A stretch of 20,467 bases of DNA from Alphaproteobacteria bacterium (GTDB taxonomy: Bacteria > Pseudomonadota > Alphaproteobacteria > UBA7887), in contig JANQOH010000093.1 in the NCBI GenBank assembly GCA_028289725.1, positions 1 through 20,467 on the forward strand, written 5' to 3'. This document shows, piece by piece, positions 13,723 through 20,467 of the stretch. The position numbers were made by a program, and so were the translations under genes. The notes beneath the pieces are model-generated. The model was not told where the DNA came from and did no database searches. It saw only the letters and a list, made by a program, of their open reading frames with translations. Each line of letters starts with the position of its first letter. Positions within the stretch are counted from its first letter, which is position 1.

Positions 13723-14283
13723 ATGCTGCTCGTCCCGATCTCGCCGCCCGATTTCGACGTCGATCTACAAATTGCCTACGCGACCGCCGACAATTTCACC
13801 GGAGCGCCGATATACGCGCGCCCAGCGTGCTACCTGCACCCGGAAGCCGCCGAATGTCTAGACCGGGCCATCGAGATCGCCGCCGGATTCGGATATCGCC
13901 TCCGGATTTTTGATGCCTTTCGGCCCGCCGAAGCGCAATGGGCCTTGTGGCACCATACCCCTGATCCAAATTTCCTGGCCGACCCACGCCGGGGATCACC
14001 CCATTCGCGCGGCGCGGCCATCGATTTGACCCTGCTCGATCAGGCGGGTCGGCCGCTTGAGATGGGGACCGCATTCGATCATTTCTCACCCGCCTCGCAC
14101 CACGGCAGTCGGCGGGTTTCCGCGGCCGCCCAGCGCCATCGGTTGTTACTGCTTGGCCTCATGACCGATGCCGGTTGGGACTTTTACCGAAACGAGTGGT
14201 GGCATTATCAGCTGTTCAACGCGCGTCGCTTGCCATTGCTGAGTGACAGCGCGGCGGCGACGCGCATGATGCCAGCGGCCTAA
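13723..14283 (+). CDS. ddpX: D-alanyl-D-alanine dipeptidase (VanX/DdpX type, peptidase M15D)
   Basis: This is a zinc dipeptidase expected to cleave D-Ala-D-Ala. Ligands and catalytic residues are visible: His94 and Asp101 in SPHSRGAAID, Glu158 and His161 in NEWWHY, and Arg67 in DAFRP. They match the SxHxxGxAxD and ExxWH motifs of VanX. Length 186 is close to the family's 180-200. No signal peptide is evident, so it is probably cytoplasmic, where it could recycle or degrade D-Ala-D-Ala; no vanA/vanH-like or ddp transport genes are near. AAGG eight bases before the ATG supports the start. Its stop codon overlaps that of the converging nitroreductase gene. Confidence 0.9.
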   Translation: MLLVPISPPDFDVDLQIAYATADNFTGAPIYARPACYLHPEAAECLDRAIEIAAGFGYRLRIFDAFRPAEAQWALWHHTPDPNFLADPRRGSPHSRGAAIDLTLLDQAGRPLEMGTAFDHFSPASHHGSRRVSAAAQRHRLLLLGLMTDAGWDFYRNEWWHYQLFNARRLPLLSDSAAATRMMPAA

Positions 14284-14870
14284 AGCACCTGACAAACATC
14301 CTCAAAGTCGAACCGCGGATTGCGCGGGAACAGCTCGCGCGCGTCGCCGTGACCGATATTGCACAAAAAATTGGACTTTACCTGGGTGCCGGCAAAGAAC
14401 GCCTCGTCGACGCCGTCATTGTCGAACCCCGACATTGGGCCGCAATCGAAACCGAGAGCGCGGGCGGCAATAATGAAATAGGCGCCCTGAAGGCTGCCAT
14501 TCCGAAACGCCGACACGTGGATATGCTCGTCCTTGCCCTCGAACCAGGGCCGGGCATTGTCGTGCGGAAACAGCCTGTCGAGATGTTCGTAGAACGCCAG
14601 ATCGTAGCCGATGATCGCCGTGACCGGTGCACTCATCGTCTTGGCGCGGTTGCCATCCGAGAGATGCGGCGCCAATCGTTGCTTCGCCTCTTCGCCGCGC
14701 ACAAAGAGAAACCGCGCCGGGCAGGAATTGGCGGTCGTCGGTCCCATTTTCATGAGGTCGAATATGGCGCGCAGGTCGGCGTCGGATACCGGCGCATCAC
14801 GCCAAACATTATGGGTCCGCGCGTCACGAAATATCAGATCAAGCGCGCGATCATCGAGCGTTGTGGACAC
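14280..14870 (-). CDS. Nitroreductase-family protein, RutE/malonic semialdehyde reductase-like
   Basis: This is an FMN-dependent nitroreductase-fold enzyme. The N-terminal pattern ALDLIFRDARTHNVW, then DLMKMGPTTANSCPARF, then KTMSAPVTAIIGYDLAFYEHL, and the later GFDCGPMSGFD closely resemble RutE and related malonic semialdehyde reductases, which reduce 3-oxopropanoate to 3-hydroxypropanoate. Length 196 fits. The rest of a pyrimidine-degradation rut cluster is absent, so the substrate here is open; it may be a general NAD(P)H-dependent reductase. The start is GTG 14870, with GGAG five bases upstream. It lies 57 bases after nfu in the same direction and meets the dipeptidase gene tail to tail. 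Confidence 0.88.
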   Translation of the reverse strand: MSTTLDDRALDLIFRDARTHNVWRDAPVSDADLRAIFDLMKMGPTTANSCPARFLFVRGEEAKQRLAPHLSDGNRAKTMSAPVTAIIGYDLAFYEHLDRLFPHDNARPWFEGKDEHIHVSAFRNGSLQGAYFIIAARALGFDCGPMSGFDNDGVDEAFFAGTQVKSNFLCNIGHGDARELFPRNPRFDFEDVCQVL

Positions 14871-14927
14871 GGAATCTCCGCATGTTTGGTCCGAATATCG
14901 ACGTGAATCGGGCCGCGCGCAGCGGCC

Positions 14928-15494
14928 TTACATGACCGCGCGGACCTCCATGACTTCCGGCACGTAATGACGCAGCATGTTTTCGATGCCGTGCTTCAAC
15001 GTCGCCGTTGAACTCGGGCAGCCTGCGCAGGCGCCATGCATTTCGAGCATCACGACGCCGTTTTCAAACCCGTGGAAGATGATGTCGCCGCCGTCCTGCG
15101 CCACGGCGGGGCGAACGCGTGTATCGAGCAGTTCCACAATCTGCGCCACGACCTCTTCGTCCTCGGCCGCCACGCCGGACATATCCGCACCGTTGGTCGT
15201 GGCCGCACCGGTCATGATCGGCGCGCCAGACACATAATGCTCCATGATCACGCCGAGGATGGATGGCTTGAGAATTTGCCACTCGGCGGCGTCATCCTTG
15301 GTCACTGTCACAAAGTCGGACCCGAAAAAAACGCCCGCCACGCCATCAATGCGGAATAGGTTCTCCGCCAGCGGCGATTGGCCCTGAACCGCGTCTGCAT
15401 TGGAGAAATTCGCGGTGCCGTCCGGCAATACAGGCTCACCGGGCAGGAATTTCATGGTCGCGGGGTTCGGGGTCGGCTCGGTCTGGATAAACAT
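14928..15494 (-). CDS. Nfu-type iron-sulfur cluster scaffold/carrier
   Basis: This protein carries and delivers [4Fe-4S] clusters to target enzymes. The 188-residue product has the NFU1-type N-terminal domain (MFIQTEPTPNPATMKFLPG, then FFGSDFVTVTK) and a C-terminal NifU-like domain with VRPAVAQDGGDI and the cluster-binding CAGC (Cys156, Cys159). This architecture is that of mitochondrial NFU1 and its alphaproteobacterial relatives, not of Escherichia coli NfuA. AGAAGG lies eight bases before the ATG. A universal stress protein gene precedes it by 50 bases and the nitroreductase follows. Possible clients in this window include MiaB. Confidence 0.95.
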   Translation of the reverse strand: MFIQTEPTPNPATMKFLPGEPVLPDGTANFSNADAVQGQSPLAENLFRIDGVAGVFFGSDFVTVTKDDAAEWQILKPSILGVIMEHYVSGAPIMTGAATTNGADMSGVAAEDEEVVAQIVELLDTRVRPAVAQDGGDIIFHGFENGVVMLEMHGACAGCPSSTATLKHGIENMLRHYVPEVMEVRAVM

Positions 15495-15544
15495 GGCGCA
15501 AACCTTCTAAATCTGGGTCGTCTAATTCCTACCGCATTACTTGG

Positions 15545-16078
15545 TTATTTATCGCATCGGGTCAAGCAATTTGGCCTATAGGGCGTCGTGTATGTGATGT
15601 TGAAGAGCTGTTCGTCAGTGAGGTTGCCTGGAACGATGGACAGCGGGATCCTTAGACGCTTGGTCAATTCCCCGCTCAAACTTCGCACCAATTCGTTCGA
15701 TCCCTCGCCTTCCGGCGCGGCGCCAAGGACCAAAATGTTGATCGACGGATCCTCCTCGATCAGCTTCAGGACCTCGTCCGTGCGCCGACCCTCGCGTACG
15801 ATCAAAATCGGCCGAATACCGACAAAATCCTGAACCTCGGCGGCGAGCTCCTGCAATATCCGCTCAGCTTCCTCGCGGCGTTCTTCCTCCATCAACTTTT
15901 CGACAGCGACCCAGTGCTGAAAATCGCCGGGCTCGATAACAAACAACAAGGCGACGAAGCCGTTGGAGTTGCGCGCGCGCAGGCACGCAAAGCGCATGGC
16001 AATCCGACAATCCTTACTGTCATCAACGCAGACCAGAAACTTCACTCGGCCGGCAATGTGTTCGGCGCTGTCGCTCAT
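15545..16078 (-). CDS. Universal stress protein (UspA) family
   Basis: This is a single UspA-fold domain of 177 residues. The N-terminal strand KFLVCVDDSKDCRIAMRFAC corresponds to the family's VxVDxSxxS segment. The C-terminal half has ILIVREGRRTDEVLKLIEED, NILVLGAAPEG, then NELVRSLSGELTKRLRIPLSIVPG. The usual ATP-binding GxxGxxxxxxxGS pattern is poorly kept (GAAPEGEGSNELVRSLSG), so nucleotide binding is uncertain. It starts three bases after the stop of the TIGR02186 gene, with AAAGGG as ribosome site, and precedes nfu. Function beyond the family name is not known. Confidence 0.88.
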   Translation of the reverse strand: MSDSAEHIAGRVKFLVCVDDSKDCRIAMRFACLRARNSNGFVALLFVIEPGDFQHWVAVEKLMEEERREEAERILQELAAEVQDFVGIRPILIVREGRRTDEVLKLIEEDPSINILVLGAAPEGEGSNELVRSLSGELTKRLRIPLSIVPGNLTDEQLFNITYTTPYRPNCLTRCDK

Positions 16079-16081
16079 CGA

Positions 16082-16846
16082 TTACCCTTTGCGGAACACC
16101 ATTCCAGCCGTCCATCCTGCCACCAGCGCGACCACCACCGCAACAAGCCCATAAAGCAGCGGTTGGTACTGTGCGAAGGAAGACAAAGCCGCTTCGAAAC
16201 CTGATTTGCGAATTTGGAGCGCGGTGGTTCGGCGACTTACCAGGGCACCATTATCAATCAAGAAAATGTCGGCATGGTACAAGCCTGTGGGAACATTGGC
16301 CGGAAGCTCGAAGGTCGTCCGAAATAGCTGACTGCCGACAAAACGTATCTGCGCGATGGCACCACTGTACAAACCGACCTTGCCCATATTGCGCAAGAGG
16401 GCCGTGCGAAATGTAGCAAGCTCTGCCTGATTGTCGCTGTCGTACAACTCAAGCGGCAGGTTCTCAAACCCGATCGCAAGGTCTTCCAACAAGCCCGGTG
16501 CCGCAATCTCCGCCAACGGTCGGTTGGCCGCAACCGCGTAGTAACCGGGGGCGTCGGTAAACACCATGCTGTCACGGTTCAGCCACAACCCGAATGTGCG
16601 CGATTTCCGCCGTACGACCAATGGTTCGGGGGGGCCCCTTAGCACAACAACAATGTCGCCATCACCTTCGCGCGTGCCAAATAACAGCACCTCCGCGCCG
16701 GTGAAGCCCGACGTGATTTCGATGCGATGGTCGCTCAGATCAGCAATCAGATAGTCCGCACGCGCACCGACGGCGTTTCCGACCACCAGTGTCAGGGCAA
16801 CCATCAGGACCAAGTGGCGCCGCGATCTTGTGCTAACCAGGCTCAT
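16082..16846 (-). CDS. TIGR02186-type putative membrane-anchored protein
   Basis: This alphaproteobacterial family (TIGR02186, Alph_Pro_TM) has no defined function. The 254-residue form has a signal peptide (basic RSRR, hydrophobic core, likely cut after GARA at residue 30). Next comes a long beta-rich domain (DHRIEITSGFTGAEVLLFG, VVVLRGP, FVGSQLFRTTFELPANVPTGLY) and a single C-terminal membrane helix at about 230-250 ending in RKG. Hence most of it should be periplasmic, anchored at its C-terminus. I choose ATG 16846 because it gives the signal peptide and overlaps the tauE stop as ATGA. The TTG at 16915 only adds residues encoded within tauE. The overlap suggests it works with the exporter. 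Confidence 0.85.
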   Translation of the reverse strand: MSLVSTRSRRHLVLMVALTLVVGNAVGARADYLIADLSDHRIEITSGFTGAEVLLFGTREGDGDIVVVLRGPPEPLVVRRKSRTFGLWLNRDSMVFTDAPGYYAVAANRPLAEIAAPGLLEDLAIGFENLPLELYDSDNQAELATFRTALLRNMGKVGLYSGAIAQIRFVGSQLFRTTFELPANVPTGLYHADIFLIDNGALVSRRTTALQIRKSGFEAALSSFAQYQPLLYGLVAVVVALVAGWTAGMVFRKG

Positions 16847-17757
16847 TGAAATGCCGGCGCCACGGAATAGAGATCGTCCGGCTCGACAACCAAATCGACA
16901 AATAATTTGGCACAAACCGCCAGCACCAAGAGTGCCAGCAAACCGCGCAGTTGTTCGCCGCGAAGAGCGGTTCCGACGCGACTGCCAAACTGCGCACCGA
17001 CAACCGCACCGGCCAACAAGATCAAGGCCAACACCATATCGACGGTATTGTTGGTGACCGCGTGCAGCACCGTGACAATGCTGGTGACAAACATGATCTG
17101 GAAAAGCGACGTGCCGATAACGACCGACGTCGGCATGCCGAGGATATAGATCATGGCCGGCACCATGATGAAACCGCCGCCGACACCCATAATGGCCGCC
17201 AGGATGCCCACGAATAGCCCTATCCCGGCCGGCGCGATGGCGCTGATATAAAGCTTCGACCGCCGGAACCGCATTTTGAACGGCAAGCGGTGCACCCAGT
17301 AATGCTGCCGCCTAGTGGAGGTTGCCGCGCCGCGCCGCCGGCGCAAAATGGTGTTGGCGCTTTCAACCGCCATCAAAGCGCCCACGATTCCAAGGAACGT
17401 CACGTAGGCAATCGAAATCGTGGCGTCGATTTGGCCCACTTCACGCAACTCGCGGAACAACAGCACGCCGATCAGCGATCCGACCGCACCGCCAGCCAGG
17501 AGCACGGTCCCCATCTTGAAATCGACATTGCCGCGCCGCCAATGCGCGATTAGGCCGGAAACAGAAGCGGCGGCGATTTGGTTGGCCTCGCTGCCGACGG
17601 CAACCGGAGGCGGGACGCCGATAAAGATCAGCAGCGGCGTCATCAAGAAGCCGCCGCCAACGCCAAACAAGCCCAAGAGGAAGCCGACGGCCGCGCCCAT
17701 GCCGAGCAACAACAGCACGTTGACCGACATTTCAGCGATCGGCAGGTAAATATCCAT
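16843..17757 (-). CDS. TauE/SafE-family permease (sulfite exporter family)
   Basis: This is a polytopic inner-membrane transporter of 304 residues with the internal duplication typical of TauE/SafE. GVGGGF occurs at 32-37 and again at 191-196, each at the start of one half. A basic loop (RRRRGAATSTRR, about 139-150) separates the halves and is likely cytoplasmic. Relatives export sulfite or organosulfonates, but substrates vary and none can be read from the sequence. It heads a unit with the TIGR02186 gene (4-base overlap) and the stress protein gene. A reasonable promoter lies upstream. The tusA-like and nfu genes elsewhere in the window also touch sulfur metabolism, which is only suggestive. 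Confidence 0.9.
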   Translation of the reverse strand: MDIYLPIAEMSVNVLLLLGMGAAVGFLLGLFGVGGGFLMTPLLIFIGVPPPVAVGSEANQIAAASVSGLIAHWRRGNVDFKMGTVLLAGGAVGSLIGVLLFRELREVGQIDATISIAYVTFLGIVGALMAVESANTILRRRRGAATSTRRQHYWVHRLPFKMRFRRSKLYISAIAPAGIGLFVGILAAIMGVGGGFIMVPAMIYILGMPTSVVIGTSLFQIMFVTSIVTVLHAVTNNTVDMVLALILLAGAVVGAQFGSRVGTALRGEQLRGLLALLVLAVCAKLFVDLVVEPDDLYSVAPAFQ

Positions 17758-17798
17758 GCCAGAGGGCGCGCAAGACCCGGATTAGAAAGGGTTATCGG

Positions 17799-17827
17799 GT
17801 TATTGCGCTGCCGAAACCAGCGATCAA
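17799..17827 (-). promoter_or_regulatory. Candidate promoter of the tauE-TIGR02186-usp unit
   Basis: On the minus strand TTGATC (17827-17822), a 17-base spacer and AATAAC (17804-17799) resemble a sigma70-type promoter, each hexamer matching at four positions. The start would be near 17792, about 35 bases before the tauE ATG. Confidence 0.4.
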
Positions 17828-17878
17828 GCTGTTTCTTGCCGGCAATGCACGATTTCGGCAATCGCGCAACGGAGTGTG

Positions 17879-18934
17879 TTATTTCAGCAAAATATTTGTG
17901 ATTTCACGGAGCTGCGTGCGGCCCCTCAGAAGGTAAAATCCTTGCGCCACCAGGTGGCTGGGCAACACCTGACTGTCGGGCGCGCCATTGACCACGACCC
18001 ACGGCTGAAGCGTCGCCGCCAAACGCATCGATTCGAGCATTTGCGGCCAAACCGCATCGAGCTGCTTCTCGGTGATGACGTCGGCGAAATCCGCCTCCAG
18101 CGCGGTCAGCATCATGTGATAGCCGTAAAGCCGGCCCTTGACGTTGTAAAACAGGTCGTCGGCCGCCAGATCGATGAGCCCAGTTTCTTCGTGAACATGT
18201 TGCGCGATCTCGGCGGACGCAGACCCCAAGTCCGCGGCAAAACGATCGAGCGTCGCGAGAAGGTTGTCGGCCCGTTTGTCAAAGACCGCGTCTCCGGCCG
18301 CTAGCCGATCGTTGTATTTCCGAAGATGTTCGACCGCGCGCCGGTACCGCTGCTCGGACGTCGATTGCGGCAACCAGGAAACGCCCGGATCCCAAATCCA
18401 GACCGTCCCGGGAAACTTGAGCTCACCCGACGCGATATCGAGATCCGGATCGGATTGGCCGGACCCGCGCGTGCGACCAATCTGATCGGTTAACTCGATC
18501 GCAAAGCGGAATACCGCGGCGCGCAGCCCTTCCTGGAAGTTAGGCATGTTGTCGAGCGCGGCGCTTGGATAAAAGAAGGGGTTGTTCGGCACCCAACCAG
18601 CATCATCCACCTCGCGTTCCATGAGCGCCGCCGCCATCGCCACAGACTCGCTCGCCCCCGGCAAATGCGCATCCTGATCGAAGGTGAAGGTGACATCATC
18701 GTTGATCTGATGCTGCAGCATCATGCCGAGCGGATAGTAGATTAGGATCAGGATCAGCAGTCCGAAGGCGGCGCGCCGGATTAGCTTGCGCCGTGATTGC
18801 GGGGGTTTGGTGTCGACCGCCGGTTCGTCCGGCACGGTTTCGTCGCGGGGGGCCGGCGTGTTTTCGGCGGCTTGATCGACCTCGCCTTCCGGCTGGCGGC
18901 GCGGAAGCGCATCATCGTCGTCGAACAAGGCCAC
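17879..18934 (-). CDS. DUF2333 family membrane-anchored protein
   Basis: This is a conserved proteobacterial protein of unknown function. The 351-residue product starts with a very acidic patch (FDDDD), a low-complexity proline- and charge-rich stretch, then one membrane helix at about 55-73 after RRKLIRR. A mainly helical domain of about 275 residues follows, likely periplasmic. Recognisable family segments include WVPNNPFFYPSAALDNMPNFQ and FALELTDQIGR-like text (here FAIELTDQIGR). The start may be GTG 18934 or TTG 18928. GGAGG touches the GTG but stands five bases from the TTG, so the shorter form has better spacing. It lies 60 bases downstream of trpS in the same direction. Confidence 0.85.
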   Translation of the reverse strand: MALFDDDDALPRRQPEGEVDQAAENTPAPRDETVPDEPAVDTKPPQSRRKLIRRAAFGLLILILIYYPLGMMLQHQINDDVTFTFDQDAHLPGASESVAMAAALMEREVDDAGWVPNNPFFYPSAALDNMPNFQEGLRAAVFRFAIELTDQIGRTRGSGQSDPDLDIASGELKFPGTVWIWDPGVSWLPQSTSEQRYRRAVEHLRKYNDRLAAGDAVFDKRADNLLATLDRFAADLGSASAEIAQHVHEETGLIDLAADDLFYNVKGRLYGYHMMLTALEADFADVITEKQLDAVWPQMLESMRLAATLQPWVVVNGAPDSQVLPSHLVAQGFYLLRGRTQLREITNILLK

Positions 18935-18994
18935 CTCCGTTGCTAGTACGTGGACCTTAGGTGGGCAGTCCGCGCGGCCGCATCAAGCGACGCG

Positions 18995-19993
18995 CTAAAC
19001 CTGGACGAACCCCATAGCATTCCGCGCTTCGCGCAAAATCGGCTCTGCGAGCGCGCGTGCGCGTTCCGCACCGTCGCGCAGCACGGCGTCGATTTCAGCC
19101 GGATCCCCCACCAATCGCTTCATCTCGTCGCCGATCGGGCCCAGGTTGGCGACCGCCAAGTCGGTCAAGCGGCCTTTGAAATCGGAGAATGACGCGTCGG
19201 CGAATTCAGCGCAGACGGCATCGACCGATTGGTCGCTCAGAGCGGCATAGATCCCAATCAGGTTGGCGGCTTCCGGACGCGTCTCCAAGCCGCTCGGGTC
19301 CGCCGGCAAGGGCTCCGGGTCGGTGCGCGCTTTGCGGATCTTTTGGGCGATGTCGTCGGCTGAATCGGCCATGTTGATCCGCGAGTAATCCGACGGATCG
19401 GATTTGCTCATTTTCTTACTGCCGTCGCGCAGGCTCATCACCCGCGCCGCGGTCTCCAGAATGATGGGCTCAGGCTGCGGAAACAGCTCGACATCGAACA
19501 TGCTGTTGAAGGCTTGCGCGATGTCACGCGACAGCTCGAGATGCTGCTTTTGATCATCTCCGACCGGCACATGCGTCGCCTTGTAAAGCAGAATGTCGGC
19601 GGCCATGAGGTTGGGATAGGCGTAGAGCCCGACCGTCGCGTTTTCCCGATGTTTGCCGGCCTTCTCCTTGAACTGCGTCATACGGTTCAACCAGCCGAGC
19701 CGGGCCACGCAGTTGAAGATCCAAGCCAGTTCGGCGTGTCCGGAGACCTGGCTCTGGTTGAAGATGATGTTGTCTTTCGGATCGATCCCGGCGGCGATAA
19801 GACCGGCGGTGACTTCGCGCGTATTGGCTGTCAACTCCTTGGGATCTTGCGGCACCGTGATCGCATGGAGGTCGACCACACAATACAGGCAGTCATAGTC
19901 TTTCTGCAGGCGTGCCCAGTTGCGGATCGCGCCAAGATAGTTGCCGAGATGCAGATTGCCGGTGGGCTGTACGCCCGAAAAAATTCGGCCCAT
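18995..19993 (-). CDS. trpS: Tryptophanyl-tRNA synthetase
   Basis: This enzyme charges tRNA-Trp with tryptophan using ATP. It is a class Ic synthetase of 332 residues. The HIGH-type motif is HLGN (15-18) after FSGVQPTGNL. The KMSKS loop is intact at 194-198 (GSKKMSKSDP). Other family features are VVDLHAIT, FNQSQV and the segment VPVGDDQKQHLELSRDIA. The ATG at 19993 has GGGAG at good distance. It lies 113 bases downstream of murJ, a pairing common in alphaproteobacteria. Confidence 0.97.
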   Translation of the reverse strand: MGRIFSGVQPTGNLHLGNYLGAIRNWARLQKDYDCLYCVVDLHAITVPQDPKELTANTREVTAGLIAAGIDPKDNIIFNQSQVSGHAELAWIFNCVARLGWLNRMTQFKEKAGKHRENATVGLYAYPNLMAADILLYKATHVPVGDDQKQHLELSRDIAQAFNSMFDVELFPQPEPIILETAARVMSLRDGSKKMSKSDPSDYSRINMADSADDIAQKIRKARTDPEPLPADPSGLETRPEAANLIGIYAALSDQSVDAVCAEFADASFSDFKGRLTDLAVANLGPIGDEMKRLVGDPAEIDAVLRDGAERARALAEPILREARNAMGFVQV

Positions 19994-20050
19994 GCCGACG
20001 CTCCCAAACTACGCGCACCGGCAGCCCAGCGCGCCGGCAATTGACGCGCG

Positions 20051-20079
20051 GATGTATCGGCTCACCTCAACCAGGTCAA
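20051..20079 (-). promoter_or_regulatory. Weak candidate trpS promoter
   Basis: In the 113-base murJ-trpS gap the minus strand has TTGACC (20079-20074, five of six matches), a 17-base spacer and a poor -10 TACATC (20056-20051). No Trp-rich leader peptide or T-box-like structure was evident in the gap. Confidence 0.25.
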
Positions 20080-20106
20080 GATTGGCTTCTTGGCGCCGGT
20101 CGCGTG

Positions 20107-20467
20107 CTATCGACGAAGAGCACCCGTGATGTCGCGCAAGCGTCCCGCACCGGTGATCTGCGCGGCGACGCCAAAAAGCGCCACCCCCAAAATGATCAAG
20201 CTTCCCAGGGCCAGGACTTTCAGGCCGAGGTCGGCCGATAGCCAAGGACCCAGCCAATGCGCGGCACCCCACAATGCAGCCGCCATGACCGCCGCCGCGC
20301 CGATCATGCGCGGCACCCGTTTGCGCAGGCGGTCGTCCGGCCGCAAATGACCGCGCCGCGCCAAGCCAATCGCAAGCAGAACCACATTGAGCCATGACGA
20401 TATTGCGCTGGCGAGAGCGATGCCGACATGGGCGAATGGGCCCATCAGAATAAGGTTGGGGATTACG
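20107..20467 (-). CDS. murJ: Lipid II flippase MurJ, C-terminal end (runs off right edge)
   Basis: Only the last about 119 codons are in the window; the frame is open to the right edge. The text VIPNLILMGPFAHVGIALASAISSWLNVVLLAIGLARRG matches the MurJ/MviN pattern in which a conserved loop precedes GIALA..SSWxN. Two further hydrophobic helices follow (about MIGAAAVMAAALWGAAH and ALGSLIILGVALFGVAAQ). MurJ flips lipid II across the inner membrane for peptidoglycan synthesis. It ends at TAG 20109-20107, upstream of trpS. Confidence 0.87.
   Translation of the reverse strand, partial: VIPNLILMGPFAHVGIALASAISSWLNVVLLAIGLARRGHLRPDDRLRKRVPRMIGAAAVMAAALWGAAHWLGPWLSADLGLKVLALGSLIILGVALFGVAAQITGAGRLRDITGALRR

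Noticed and set aside
14861..14870. Another DnaA-box-like word (GTGTCCACA on the minus strand) at the nitroreductase start
   Set aside because: Two mismatches, inside a coding region and isolated. It is a reminder that weak matches occur by chance.

Overview
The window is chromosomal core sequence from an alphaproteobacterium of moderately high GC, probably of the Rhodospirillales type; I infer this from gene order and protein style, not from a search. Several features point there. There is a Cys-free Fur/Mur-type regulator, an ornithine-lipid olsB-olsA pair, a TIGR02186 protein beside a TauE/SafE exporter, a DUF2333 protein, and the order rimI-fur-acyltransferase-miaB-phoH-ybeY-corC-lnt-XRE-metK-trmB-rimP-nusA. 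Nearly all genes are on the minus strand, so transcription runs from high to low coordinates. Only two genes are on the plus strand: a TusA-like protein and a D-Ala-D-Ala dipeptidase.

Layout in the direction of transcription (right to left): murJ C-terminus (runs off the right edge), trpS and a DUF2333 membrane protein. Next is a tight unit of tauE, TIGR02186 and a universal stress protein, followed by an Nfu-type Fe-S scaffold and a RutE-like nitroreductase. That unit meets the plus-strand dipeptidase tail to tail. Then come tsaB-rimI (tRNA t6A and ribosomal S18 acetylation), which converge on the tusA-like gene. The tusA-like gene is divergent from fur-olsB-olsA. After a 184-bp gap comes the overlapping block miaB-phoH-ybeY-corC-lnt, as in enterobacterial miaB-ybeZ-ybeY-ybeX-lnt. 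A long gene-free stretch (558 bp) follows, then the XRE regulator, metK-trmB, and rimP-nusA (nusA runs off the left edge).

Most genes serve translation and RNA (nusA, rimP, trmB, miaB, ybeY, rimI, tsaB, trpS), envelope building (murJ, lnt, olsBA, the dipeptidase) and Fe-S or metal and sulfur handling (nfu, fur, tusA-like, tauE). MetK supplies the S-adenosylmethionine used by TrmB and MiaB.

The unusual material is mostly non-coding or at residue level. The rimP-nusA leader holds an intrinsic terminator with a possible competing antiterminator. The metK leader has two perfect hairpins, one with a loop complementary to the metK start codon. The 558-bp gap contains a cluster of DnaA-box-like 9-mers and AT-rich direct repeats. 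The PhoH protein has Val in place of the Walker B Asp. The TusA-like protein has CPMT in place of CPxP. I saw no tRNA, rRNA, CRISPR, insertion sequence or prophage gene. Promoter and RNA-structure calls were made by eye and are candidates only.
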